From Aminobacter ciceronei (GTDB taxonomy: Bacteria; Pseudomonadota; Alphaproteobacteria; Rhizobiales; Rhizobiaceae): a DNA stretch of 64,000 bases. The position numbers were made by a program, and so were the translations under genes. This document shows, piece after piece, positions 34,609 through 42,360 of this stretch. The notes below the pieces were generated by a model that worked only from the letters and a program-made list of their open reading frames with translations, searched no databases and was not told the DNA's origin. Every line of letters starts with the position of its first letter. The first letter of the stretch is position 1. The DNA lies in contig NZ_JACJHY010000008.1 of assembly GCF_014138625.1 (NCBI RefSeq), forward strand, positions 1 through 64,000, read 5' to 3'.

Positions 34609-34965
34609 TCAAGCACCGGGAATGTCGTAGATCGGCCTGACCTCGACCTTGCCCATCGCCGCCAGCGGGATGTTCGAGGCGATCTCCAGGGCCTCGTCCT
34701 GGTCGGTCGCCTCGATCATCACGAAGCCGATCAGCTGTTCCTTGGTCTCCGCGAACGGCCCGTCGGTCACCAGCCGCTTGCCGGCGCGTCGCGTGACCGT
34801 CTTCGCCGCCCTCACCGACTGCAGCGCCTCGGCCGCGATCAGCTTGCCTTTGGCTTCGAGATGCCTGTCATAGGCCAGCGAGTCTGTGTCGAGCTTCTCT
34901 TTCTGTTCAGGCGACAGCGTCCCGAACAGGCCCTCTTCGAGATAGACAAGGCAGGCATATTTCAC
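34609..34965 (-). CDS. YciI/DGPF-domain protein, GTG start
   Basis: A 118-residue protein of the YCII-related DGPF group. It begins VKYACLVYLEEG and carries the motif TDGPFAETKEQLIGFVMIEATDQDEALEIASNIPLA, the signature of this family, which often accompanies ECF sigma factors and is sometimes called PhnB-like. No ECF factor lies nearby. The GTG at 34965 has GGGAG 8 nt upstream and starts exactly where family members start; the longer frame would add 24 atypical residues. Function is unknown. It lies convergent to the Ubi gene. Confidence 0.88.
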   Translation of the reverse strand: MKYACLVYLEEGLFGTLSPEQKEKLDTDSLAYDRHLEAKGKLIAAEALQSVRAAKTVTRRAGKRLVTDGPFAETKEQLIGFVMIEATDQDEALEIASNIPLAAMGKVEVRPIYDIPGA

Positions 34966-35155
34966 GGTTGATCTCCCTGGGTTGACCTTACGCCACAAGG
35001 ACGCAGCTGGCGAAGACAAGCAGACATTTCGGCGCAAGACTTTTTTCGCGCGATGTTTGCTTTCCCGACGACGGAACGCTGGCGGGTACGCGAGGCGGCG
35101 CTATAGTCTCACCCGGTTGCCGCACCTGGCCCCGTCAGAAATCATGGAGAACGTC

Positions 35156-35581
35156 ATGAACCACAGCGCCAACGCCGTCTGGAAAGGCAATCTGAAGGAA
35201 GGCTCGGGAACGCTCGACACCCAGAGCGGCGCGATCAAGGGCCAACCCTATTCGTTCAAGGCCCGCTTCGAGGACGAAACCGGCAAGTCCGGTACCAACC
35301 CCGAGGAGCTGATCGCCGCCGCCCACGCCGGCTGCTTCGCCATGCAGCTGTCGCACTTCCTCGCCGAAAACGGTACGCCCGCCGACAGGCTCGACGCCAA
35401 GGCGGTGGTGACGCTGATCCCCGGCACCGGCATTACTGAAAGCGCGCTGACGCTTGTCGGCACCGTGCCCGGCATCGACAATGCCAAGTTCCAGGAACTT
35501 GCCACCAAGGCCAAGGAGAACTGCCCGGTTTCCAAGGCGCTCGGTGCGATCAAGGTTTCGCTGACCGCCAGCCTCGCCTAA
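35156..35581 (+). CDS. osmC: OsmC-type organic hydroperoxide reductase
   Basis: A 141-residue OsmC-family peroxiredoxin that reduces organic hydroperoxides, with a peroxidatic Cys60 (AAHAGCFAMQLSHFL) and resolving Cys123 (KENCPVSKALGAIKV). The SGTNPEELIAAAHAGC motif is characteristic. GGAGA lies 5-6 nt before ATG 35156, favoured over ATG 35144. OsmC proteins usually respond to osmotic or oxidative stress. It sits between a YciI/DGPF gene and an AraC regulator, each on the minus strand, and is probably transcribed alone. Confidence 0.95.
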   Translation: MNHSANAVWKGNLKEGSGTLDTQSGAIKGQPYSFKARFEDETGKSGTNPEELIAAAHAGCFAMQLSHFLAENGTPADRLDAKAVVTLIPGTGITESALTLVGTVPGIDNAKFQELATKAKENCPVSKALGAIKVSLTASLA

Positions 35582-35623
35582 CGGCACTCTGGGCGCCGGT
35601 CAGGCATCGGCGCCCTCCCCGCC

Positions 35624-36598
35624 TCAGGCGGCCAGTCCGCCCGCCCGCACCTCGGACGGCGTCGCGTCGAAGCGGCGGCGAAACACCCGGTTGAAGTACG
35701 ACAAATCGTTGAAGCCCGCCTCATAGGCGATGTCGGTGATGCTGCGCTGCGCCCTCAGCGGGTCGGCCAGCATGCGGTGCGCTCGCTTCAGCTTCTGGCC
35801 GAGCGCGAATTCGGTGAAGGACAGCCCCTCGCTCTCGAACAGCTTCCTGACATAGCGCGGCGACAGCTTGTGCTCGGCCGCGATCGCCTCGGCCGACAGT
35901 CCGCGCAGGTCGCTGCGCGCCGAAATGTCCGACTTGATTGCCGCCAGCCTGGCGGCTCGCAGCCCACGCCCCAGCGCCACCTGTTCGGCGTCGCGCTCGG
36001 CTCCAAGCGTCAGCGCGGTCAGGTCGAGCAGATGGCTCGCCACCATGCGCGCCATGTTGCCCGGCAGCGGCTCGTCCAGCTTCTGCAGCGCCGTGGCATA
36101 GGTGATCAACAACTGCATCGGCCCTTGGCTGATCGGAATCGGCCGCATCATCATTGCGGAGACGTCGCCGAGCAGCGGCTGCAGTGCCTTCCTGTCGAAG
36201 CGCAGGTTGACATAGGTAAAGCCCGGCCGCGTGATATTGGCGCCGACCCGCCCACCGGGCACGAACATCGCGCAACCCGGACGGATGCTCTCGTCCTGGC
36301 CGCCGACCTGCATGTGGCTGCCGCCCGACAGAGCGGCGAGCAGGATCACATCGTCATTGTCGATCATCTCCTTGCCGATGCCGACCTTGATCGGCGACGC
36401 CGAGCCGGTGGCGATGCCGACGCCCGGCAGCAGCCGCACCCGCATGTCCATGTGGACGGGCGCACCTTCCAACGGCTCGAGATCGGCATTGAGGATGGTG
36501 CGGCCATAGACCTCGCGCAGAACGGCAAGCCGCTCCTGCGCGGGGAGGTCGTCTGTCAGCACGCGAAAGGAGGCATTCTGCCCGTCAGGATTCGTCAT
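35624..36598 (-). CDS. AraC-family transcriptional regulator
   Basis: A 324-residue regulator with a C-terminal double HTH. The N-terminal part (to about residue 210) is an AraC-type cupin-like sensor of unknown ligand, including MFVPGGRVGANITRPGFTYVNLRFDRKAL. The HTH starts SAEAIAAEHKLSPRYVRKLFESEGLSFTEFALGQKLKRAHRML and ends SITDIAYEAGFNDLSYFNRVFRRRFDATPSEVR, matching the AraC signature fully. ATG 36598 is used; a 13-codon extension upstream is possible. It may control a neighbouring gene such as the small ORF at 36784 or the dehydrogenase, but nothing in the sequence shows this. Confidence 0.92.
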   Translation of the reverse strand: MTNPDGQNASFRVLTDDLPAQERLAVLREVYGRTILNADLEPLEGAPVHMDMRVRLLPGVGIATGSASPIKVGIGKEMIDNDDVILLAALSGGSHMQVGGQDESIRPGCAMFVPGGRVGANITRPGFTYVNLRFDRKALQPLLGDVSAMMMRPIPISQGPMQLLITYATALQKLDEPLPGNMARMVASHLLDLTALTLGAERDAEQVALGRGLRAARLAAIKSDISARSDLRGLSAEAIAAEHKLSPRYVRKLFESEGLSFTEFALGQKLKRAHRMLADPLRAQRSITDIAYEAGFNDLSYFNRVFRRRFDATPSEVRAGGLAA

Positions 36599-36783
36599 TG
36601 GTCTACTCAACGATACACAACCAAGGCGGGCAGACACTCCTTCTATTTCGCGCGGATGAATAGGTCAAGCCCGTACCGCCGAAACCCTGAGAATGGGCCG
36701 CGCAGTCCAAGAACGGCACTGCTCGCCCGTCTAGTTTGCGCTCGCGAATCGAAGTGGTCAGTCCAGCGAACGAGGTAACGGAC

Positions 36784-36936
36784 ATGTACCGCCTGCAAGT
36801 CTGGAAGACGCTCGCGGCTCTTGCCGCGGCTGGCTTCAACCCGCGCGCTTTCCTCGCCCCCATGGCGCTCGGCGGCAAGCTCCCCGAACCGGCTGACAAG
36901 CGGCAGCCGAAGGAGAACAGCGAACCGGAGGCCTGA
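36784..36936 (+). CDS. Candidate 50-residue small protein
   Basis: A short frame encoding a hydrophobic/basic start (MYRLQVWKTLAALAAAGFNP), a neutral middle and an acidic, Lys/Pro-rich tail. GAGGTAACGGAC lies before the ATG, a fair ribosome-binding site. It is divergent from the AraC gene and upstream of the amino-acid dehydrogenase. No family match. Two GC-rich hairpins lie in the following gap. It is a low-confidence candidate. Confidence 0.4.
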   Translation: MYRLQVWKTLAALAAAGFNPRAFLAPMALGGKLPEPADKRQPKENSEPEA

Positions 36937-37221
36937 TCCGCAAGGACAGGTCCTGAAACGCCGGCGCTCAACGCCGGCGGCTGACGGAGTCTGGCTGCAA
37001 GGAGTGCCAGGGCAGTGGCATTCCGACCAGCCGGCAGGCCGGGCGCGTGGGGGCAGACCCGCGTCCGGCCACCCCCCTTCCGCGCACTCCGTGTTTTGCG
37101 TTTGTTGCGCGGCAAAGCGGCACCGCGCAACGGGCAGTCGCGCGGCGCCCCGTCTTCGAAACCAAAAATCGCCAAAAATGTTTAGCTTTCGAGGGGACCA
37201 GCGCACCCGGGAGGAACCCTC
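36937..37221. other. Gap with two GC hairpins upstream of the dehydrogenase
   Basis: About 285 bases without a gene. Hairpin 1: CGCCGGCG (36959-36966) and CGCCGGCG (36972-36979) with a CTCAA loop, soon after the small ORF. Hairpin 2: GTTGCGCGG (37104-37112) and CCGCGCAAC (37123-37131), loop CAAAGCGGCA. Neither has a T-tail. The sequence from 37160 to 37200 is more AT-rich and may hold the dehydrogenase promoter. Confidence 0.5.
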
Positions 37222-38340
37222 ATGCTGAACGTCCTTGAACCGCGTCATCCGCAGCCATCGGTCGCGACGACGCTCGAAATCACCGACATCACCGCAGACG
37301 TTCGTCATCTCCAAGGCTTCGACCATCACGAGCAGGTCTGGCTCGGCCGCGACACGGCACGCGGGCTGACCGCGATCGTCTCGGTCCACACCACCGTTCT
37401 CGGGCCCGCCCTCGGCGGCACGCGCATCTGGCCGCACACAAGCTTCGAATCCGGCATCATCGACGCGCTGCGCCTGTCGCGCGGCATGACCTTCAAGTCG
37501 GCCATCGCCGGCCTGCCGCTCGGCGGCGGCAAGGCGGTCATCATCGCCGACGCCAAAACCGAAAAGACGCCGGCCATGCTCGAGGCCTATGCCGAGATGC
37601 TTAACACGCTTCAGGGCCAGTACATCACCGCCGAGGACGTCGGCATGACGCTCGCCGACGCCGACTTCCTCGCCGAGCGCGCGCCCAATGTCAGCGGCAC
37701 CACCAAAGGCGGCAGCGGCAACCCCTCGCCCTTCACTGCCGAAGGCACTTTCGTCGGGCTCAAGGCGGCCCTGCGCCACCGCACCGGCAGCGACGATCTT
37801 GCTGGCGTCCGCGTCGCCGTCCAGGGCCTTGGCTCGGTGGGCTGGTCGCTGTGCCAGAAGCTCCACACCGAAGGTGCCGTCCTGACAGTCTGCGATCTCG
37901 ATGCGGTCAGAACCGCCCGCGCCGCCGAGACCTTCGGCGCAACCGTCGTGTCAGGCGATGCGATCATCGCAGCCGACGTCGACATCTTCGCGCCCTGCGC
38001 ACTGGGCGGCATCCTGTCTGCCGACACCATTCCGCTGCTCAAGGCGAAGATCGTCGCCGGCGCCGCCAACAACCAGCTGGCTACCGCCGAGGACGGGCAG
38101 CGCCTCGTCACGCGCGGCATCCTCTATGCCCCCGATTACGTCATCAATGCCGGCGGCGTCATCAACGTCGCCGCCGAGATGGGCGATGGCGGCTACGACG
38201 TCGCAACCGTCACCCCGCGCGTCGCCCGCATCGCCGACACGCTGTCGGCCATCTTCCAGCGCGCCGACAGCGAAGGCCGCACCACCGACGCCGTCGCCGA
38301 GGCTATGGCCCGGGAGATCGTCGAAGCTGCGAGGAAGTAG
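37222..38340 (+). CDS. Glu/Leu/Phe/Val dehydrogenase, leucine-dehydrogenase-like
   Basis: A 372-residue amino-acid dehydrogenase. The N-terminal Elfv domain has ALGGTRIWPHTSFESGIIDALRLSRGMTFKSAIAGLPLGGGKAVI, where the Lys of GLPLGGGK is catalytic. The NAD-binding domain has VAVQGLGSVGWSLCQKLHTEGA and DIFAPCALGGILSADTI, and the substrate-specificity loop GAANNQL. Length and these motifs fit leucine or valine dehydrogenase better than glutamate dehydrogenase (about 410-450 aa). It deaminates branched-chain amino acids to 2-oxo acids with NAD. Preceding bases gggaggaaccctc are a good ribosome-binding site. No other catabolic gene lies next to it. Confidence 0.92.
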   Translation: MLNVLEPRHPQPSVATTLEITDITADVRHLQGFDHHEQVWLGRDTARGLTAIVSVHTTVLGPALGGTRIWPHTSFESGIIDALRLSRGMTFKSAIAGLPLGGGKAVIIADAKTEKTPAMLEAYAEMLNTLQGQYITAEDVGMTLADADFLAERAPNVSGTTKGGSGNPSPFTAEGTFVGLKAALRHRTGSDDLAGVRVAVQGLGSVGWSLCQKLHTEGAVLTVCDLDAVRTARAAETFGATVVSGDAIIAADVDIFAPCALGGILSADTIPLLKAKIVAGAANNQLATAEDGQRLVTRGILYAPDYVINAGGVINVAAEMGDGGYDVATVTPRVARIADTLSAIFQRADSEGRTTDAVAEAMAREIVEAARK

Positions 38341-38351
38341 GCCATTAGCTC

Positions 38352-38399
38352 CCTTCTCCCCGTTGGCGGGGAGAAGGTGTCGGCAGGCGGATGAGGGCT
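38352..38399. repeat. Dispersed intergenic hairpin repeat, copy 1
   Basis: CCTTCTCCCCG (38352-38362) and CGGGGAGAAGG (38367-38377) form an 11-bp perfect stem around TTGG, followed by TGTCGGCAGGCGGATGAGGG. A second copy with the same stem and tail lies at 57283-57330, so this is a dispersed repeat family typical of rhizobial intergenic DNA. It probably ends the dehydrogenase transcript. Confidence 0.7.
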
Positions 38400-38485
38400 G
38401 GCCCTCGCAGGCACCGCCCAAAGCAAAGACGGCCCGGCTGCTTCCGCAACCGGGCCGTTCTCCGTCACAACGTCAGACTGTCAGG

Positions 38486-39283
38486 TCATTCGCCCGGGGC
38501 GAGCCTGTGGGTCCATTCGCGCCAAAACGCATCAAGCAGTCGTTCACTGCCAGGACGACGCTCCTGCACCCCATCCTTCCAAAACTGCATTCGTGGGAAT
38601 TCCGCTGTCAGAAACGCACGTATAGGCAGGGGTATTGGGCCGTTGCCAAGTTCGCGCGTTTCCGCTTTGCGCGCCATCAACTCATTGATGGTATCCAAGA
38701 CCGATAGCTCCAGCGGCACGCCCGCGCACAGACTCGGGAAGTTCATCGGCGCAATCACGGAATTTGGGTTCTCTTCCAGCCACTTCAGCGCCATGAGCGG
38801 ACGCAGGGCGTAAAAAAGCTTCTTGAGCGGCACATCCTCCTCGGAAGACAGGAAGCGATCGAGGTGGTTCGCCGCAAGGTGGTAGTAGTGCCTAGCTGTC
38901 AGACTGCGATCCGCCACTTCGCCGGCAATCTCCAGGAAGGCCGCACGAAAATCGGAATTGCACTGATAGACCAAGGGCGATGTCAGCCACTCGACCACCA
39001 CCACATTGCCTTTGAGAAGGAGTTTCAGCGCCTTGGACAGCTCCCAACCATTGACGTCAAGGATCGGAGTGAGCGGCGTTTCGATGACATCGCGTTCGGG
39101 GAACAGCGTGAAAGTCTCGCTGACTGCCCGGACAAACACGAATCGGCAGTCGTAGTCGCTGTCTGGCGACGGAAAACCCCAGGCTCGACTTCCGCTTTCG
39201 ACGGCCAACGGGATCGATACGTTGTGATGACGTTTGATGTCGGCCAAACGGCCGTCGATCTCGGCTACAATTGTCCGATCCAT
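38486..39283 (-). CDS. RlaP-type nucleotidyltransferase (PF10127-like)
   Basis: A 265-residue predicted nucleotidyltransferase of the RlaP/YcgL group. The signature VESGSRAWGFPSPDSDYDCRFVFV carries the G-S-x(9)-D-x-D active-site pattern near residues 28-51. Later IETPLTPILDVNGWELSKALKLLLKGNVVVVEWL is also typical. Members occur with RNA-repair or phage genes; none is adjacent here. A GTG at 39319 in frame would add 12 residues; neither start has a clear ribosome-binding site. Base composition looks lower in GC than the flanks, so recent acquisition is possible. Function is not established. Confidence 0.8.
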   Translation of the reverse strand: MDRTIVAEIDGRLADIKRHHNVSIPLAVESGSRAWGFPSPDSDYDCRFVFVRAVSETFTLFPERDVIETPLTPILDVNGWELSKALKLLLKGNVVVVEWLTSPLVYQCNSDFRAAFLEIAGEVADRSLTARHYYHLAANHLDRFLSSEEDVPLKKLFYALRPLMALKWLEENPNSVIAPMNFPSLCAGVPLELSVLDTINELMARKAETRELGNGPIPLPIRAFLTAEFPRMQFWKDGVQERRPGSERLLDAFWREWTHRLAPGE

Positions 39284-39389
39284 CGATGTTGGAAAATGCC
39301 GATCGATCAAACCTGCCACCCCACGCGCCGACTATAGCCGAGCGCTATAGCAGGTCTCAGGGATCAAGGTCGATCGTTCCCGCCTTGGC

Positions 39390-40028
39390 CTATGCGCCGA
39401 CCGCGTCGAGCCGCGCCTTCAGCGCCGCCACTTCCTCTTCCAGCAGCCGGACGCGTTCCTCGAGTTCCGAGACAACAGGTGAGGCGCTCGGTGCTCGGCT
39501 CGTCGCGACGATCGCGGCAGCCTCGACATCGCCTGACAAGAGATGGGCGAAGCGATCCTCGCGCTGGCCGGGGGCACGGCCGATTTCCTTGACCAGCGCA
39601 GGCCTGCGGCCGATCAGCATGTCGAGCTCGCTGCGCACGGCGTCGGCATCGGCGAAATTCGCCATGCGCTCGGTGCGAGCGAGCAACTCGTAGACGGTCT
39701 GGGGACCGCGCAGCAAAAGCATGCCGATCAGCGCGCTCTGGTTGCGCGTCAGCGAGAATTTCTGCGCCATCTGGTGTTCGTAGCGCTCAACGCGCGAAGC
39801 GAACTGCTGCTTCGCCAGTCCCTTCGACTGCAACGTGCCAAGCGTCCTGACGATGTCGACCATCTCAAGGGCCATGACTGGCTCGCGCGAGGTCTTCTGA
39901 TTGGCCGCAGCAACCAGCGCATTCGACGTCATCGGATAGACGTCAGGCGTCAGTTCCTTCTTCTCGATCAGACAGCCGAGCACGCGCGCTTCGGCCGGGG
40001 TGAGATGGGGAAGATCCGTGTCCGTCAT
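39390..40028 (-). CDS. YceH family protein (DUF480)
   Basis: A 212-residue YceH/DUF480 protein with two winged-helix-like repeats and a C-terminal coiled coil. LTPAEARVLGCLIEKKELTPDVYPMTSNALVAAANQKTSREPVM is the family start; TRNQSALIGMLLLRGPQTVYELLARTERM is the second winged helix. The last 30 residues (VSELEERVRLLEEEVAALKARLD) are a leucine-rich coiled coil. Function is unknown; a link to stress or flagellar regulation has been proposed for E. coli. The ATG at 40028 lies 13 residues closer than an alternative start at 40058. It is downstream of sdhB on the same strand, 95 bases away. Confidence 0.9.
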   Translation of the reverse strand: MTDTDLPHLTPAEARVLGCLIEKKELTPDVYPMTSNALVAAANQKTSREPVMALEMVDIVRTLGTLQSKGLAKQQFASRVERYEHQMAQKFSLTRNQSALIGMLLLRGPQTVYELLARTERMANFADADAVRSELDMLIGRRPALVKEIGRAPGQREDRFAHLLSGDVEAAAIVATSRAPSASPVVSELEERVRLLEEEVAALKARLDAVGA

Positions 40029-40123
40029 ATCAGCTATCGCCTCAAACCCGGCGTTCAACCATCATCTTCCTTATTTCGGCTGCCGCGCCGGTACAGGCGC
40101 GCAACCAAAACCGATCGACGAAA

Positions 40124-40903
40124 CTAAACGCGCCTCTCCACCATCATCTTCTTGATCTCGGCGATCGCCTTCGCCGGGTTCAGACCCTTGGGGCAGGTCT
40201 GGGCACAGTTCATGATCGTGTGGCAGCGATAGAGCCGGAACGGATCCTCGAGATTGTCGAGGCGCTCGCCCTTGGCTTCGTCTCTGGAGTCGATCAGCCA
40301 GCGATAGGCCTGCAGCAGCACGGCCGGGCCGAGATAGCGATCGCCGTTCCACCAGTAGCTCGGGCACGAGGTCGAGCAGCAGGCGCACAGGATGCATTCA
40401 TAGAGGCCGTCGAGCTTCTGGCGGTCCTCATGGCTTTGCAGCCATTCCTTCGCCGGCTCGGGCGATACCGTCTTCAGCCACGGCTCGATCGAGCGGTGCT
40501 GGGCGTAGAAGTTGGTGAGGTCGGGCACCAGATCCTTGACGACCGGCATGTGCGGCAGCGGGTAGATCTTCACCGCGCCCGAAATGTCGTCGCAGCCCTT
40601 GGTGCAGGCCAGCGTGTTCGAGCCGTCGATGTTCATCGCGCAGGAGCCGCAGATGCCTTCGCGGCAGGAGCGGCGCAAAGTCAGCGTCGGGTCGATCTTG
40701 TTCTTGATGTAAAGCAGCGCGTCCAGCACCATCGGGCCGCAATCGTCGACATCGACGAAATAGGTATCGATGCTCGGGTTCTCGCCGTCGTCGGGCGACC
40801 AGCGGTAGATCCGGTACTCGCGCAGATTGGTCGCACCCTCCGGCTTCGGCCAGGTCTTGCCCTGCTTGATCTGCGAGTTCTTGGGGAGTGTTAGTTCGAC
40901 CAC
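40124..40903 (-). CDS. sdhB: Succinate dehydrogenase iron-sulfur subunit, GTG start
   Basis: A 259-residue SdhB, carrying electrons from FAD to quinone on the cytoplasmic face of complex II. The 2Fe-2S ligands are C80, C85, C88 and C100. The 4Fe-4S and 3Fe-4S ligands lie in C170-C173-C176/C180 and C227, C233, C237 ([14 protein letters not shown]). The GTG at 40903 follows GAGGAACCGATC, a good ribosome-binding site, and gives exactly the usual rhizobial length. It is separated from sdhA by a GT25 gene and a DUF3052 gene, whose stop is 10 bases upstream, so it is in the same operon but not contiguous with sdhCDA. Confidence 0.96.
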   Translation of the reverse strand: MVELTLPKNSQIKQGKTWPKPEGATNLREYRIYRWSPDDGENPSIDTYFVDVDDCGPMVLDALLYIKNKIDPTLTLRRSCREGICGSCAMNIDGSNTLACTKGCDDISGAVKIYPLPHMPVVKDLVPDLTNFYAQHRSIEPWLKTVSPEPAKEWLQSHEDRQKLDGLYECILCACCSTSCPSYWWNGDRYLGPAVLLQAYRWLIDSRDEAKGERLDNLEDPFRLYRCHTIMNCAQTCPKGLNPAKAIAEIKKMMVERRV

Positions 40904-40913
40904 GATCGGTTCC

Positions 40914-41366
40914 TCACAGCTTGGCACGCAGTTCCTTGCGGATGACGAGCTTGAGCCCGCTCCACACGGCATCCACGGCACAGACCTTTACGTCCACCAG
41001 CCCAGTCGGCAGCACGACGTCGCGAATGACATCCTCGGTGATGTCGGTGGCGATCTTCGCTGCCTTCTTGGGCCAGGAGATCCAGACAGCGCCGTCGGGC
41101 GCGATCATCTTCTTGAATGTCTCGACATGACCTTCGAGATCGGCGCGCTTGCCGGTGAAGGCATGAACGATGTCATGCCGCTCGCCCGTTGCGCCAAGGG
41201 CTGCCCAGTCGGTCTGCGCCACAGCCGCGAAGTCGCAGGCAGTTGCCAGCCCCCGGAGATCGCCAGGCAGGTTCACGAAGACCACGCTCTGGCCGTCCTT
41301 GAGGCCGAGCTTGGCCGCAAGCGGCACAGCCGAATAACCTGCATCGGGCAAGGTCGCGGCCATCAT
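40914..41366 (-). CDS. DUF3052 protein inserted before sdhB
   Basis: A 150-residue cytoplasmic DUF3052-type protein. It begins [36 protein letters not shown] and has the conserved core [53 protein letters not shown]. Family function is unknown. The ATG overlaps the GT25 stop by 4 bases (ATGA), and the sdhB GTG starts 10 bases after its stop, so the three genes are translated from one message. Whether it has anything to do with complex II or with the glycosyltransferase is unclear. Confidence 0.85.
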   Translation of the reverse strand: MMAATLPDAGYSAVPLAAKLGLKDGQSVVFVNLPGDLRGLATACDFAAVAQTDWAALGATGERHDIVHAFTGKRADLEGHVETFKKMIAPDGAVWISWPKKAAKIATDITEDVIRDVVLPTGLVDVKVCAVDAVWSGLKLVIRKELRAKL

Positions 41367-42217
41367 GCCTGCACCGCCAGCCGACGCATCTGCTGGCCGA
41401 CATCGACGGGCGACCATGGCGCCATGTAGAGCCCGAACAGCGACAGCGGCGAACCATGCATGGCGTTGAGCCAGAGCTGGATCCTGAGCCTGCCGCGCAC
41501 CAGCCCCTGCTGAAGGAAATGGAATGGGTCACGCCGTTTGACGTGGCGGTGCGGCGTCCTGAGCTCGCCCATCGTCGTGTCGGCACCGGCCTGTGCGATC
41601 AGCCAGGGCGAAGTGTGCATCACGTCGCAGCCATGCAGCCCGGCATTGGAAATGAAATCGTCGACCGGCACGGCCAGCTTGCCGGCCCTGGCAAGCAGTT
41701 GCCCGGCAGCCTTGCGCGTCACCAGATAACCGGCGCCACCCGAAGACGGGCGCAGCGAACGCACCAGCTTCGCAGCCCCCAGGTCGGCCACCGGCACGGA
41801 CAGCCTGCCGCCGCTGCGGACGATGCCTTCCATCTTGACGATGTCGAAGGCGATGCCGCTGGCAAGGAGCCGGCGCATCGTCTCGGCGAAACCGTCGAGC
41901 GGTACCGCGTCGTCTTCCAGGATCACCGCGTGGTCGTGGCCGGATGCCAGGAACGCCTTCAGCGCCAGCATGTGGCTGGCAAAACATGCTTCCTCGACCA
42001 GCGCAAACATGCGGTTGCGCAGCGGATTCCAGCCGATGCCGTTGGGCGGCATATCAAGCTTCTGGCCGCGCACCGCCAGCACCTCGTCGGGGTTGCGCAC
42101 ATCGACTGCGGCGACACGTTCGAGCGGCCAAGGCATCGAGCCGAACAGCCGCTGGATTTCCGCCCAGCGATGCGGCGATCGGTCGAGATTGATGGCGAAG
42201 AAAGCGAGTTCGCTCAT
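41363..42217 (-). CDS. Glycosyltransferase family 25 protein within the sdh operon
   Basis: A 284-residue GT25 (LPS biosynthesis type) enzyme. The start MSELAFFAINLDRSPHRWAEIQRLF is characteristic, as is SGHDHAVILEDDAVPLDGF with the DxD-like metal-binding EDDA motif. GGAGYLVTRKAAGQLLARAG is also typical. GT25 members add galactose or glucose to lipopolysaccharide or surface glycans. ATG 42217 is chosen because GGGAG lies 8 nt upstream; a longer frame runs through three 15-bp repeats encoding LGELA repeats. It lies between sdhA and DUF3052/sdhB on the same strand. A role in complex II is not expected; the coupling may be only transcriptional. Confidence 0.85.
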   Translation of the reverse strand: MSELAFFAINLDRSPHRWAEIQRLFGSMPWPLERVAAVDVRNPDEVLAVRGQKLDMPPNGIGWNPLRNRMFALVEEACFASHMLALKAFLASGHDHAVILEDDAVPLDGFAETMRRLLASGIAFDIVKMEGIVRSGGRLSVPVADLGAAKLVRSLRPSSGGAGYLVTRKAAGQLLARAGKLAVPVDDFISNAGLHGCDVMHTSPWLIAQAGADTTMGELRTPHRHVKRRDPFHFLQQGLVRGRLRIQLWLNAMHGSPLSLFGLYMAPWSPVDVGQQMRRLAVQA

Positions 42218-42231
42218 CGCCGGCACTCCCG

Positions 42232-42281
42232 GCGCCAGTTCTCCCAGCGCCAATTCTCCAAGCGCCAATTCTCCAAGCGCT
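42232..42281. repeat. 15-bp tandem repeat in the sdhA-GT25 spacer
   Basis: Three consecutive units of GCGCCAATTCTCCAA (42247-42261, 42262-42276; a diverged first unit 42232-42246) plus a partial fourth. On the minus strand each reads TTGGAGAATTGGCGC and includes a GGAG like a ribosome-binding site. The array lies in the leader of the GT25 gene; in the reading frame of GT25 each unit encodes LGELA. Confidence 0.85.
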
Positions 42282-42360
42282 TGTCGGCGCGCGCGCAAGC
42301 GAGGACGGCCGTTTCAGGCCCTCCAGCTTGTCTTGCGCAGCGCCGCGTCTCGACCATGGC

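Noticed and set aside
42232-42281. CRISPR-like array
   Set aside because: Units are 15 bp, directly adjacent and without spacers, so this is a simple tandem repeat.
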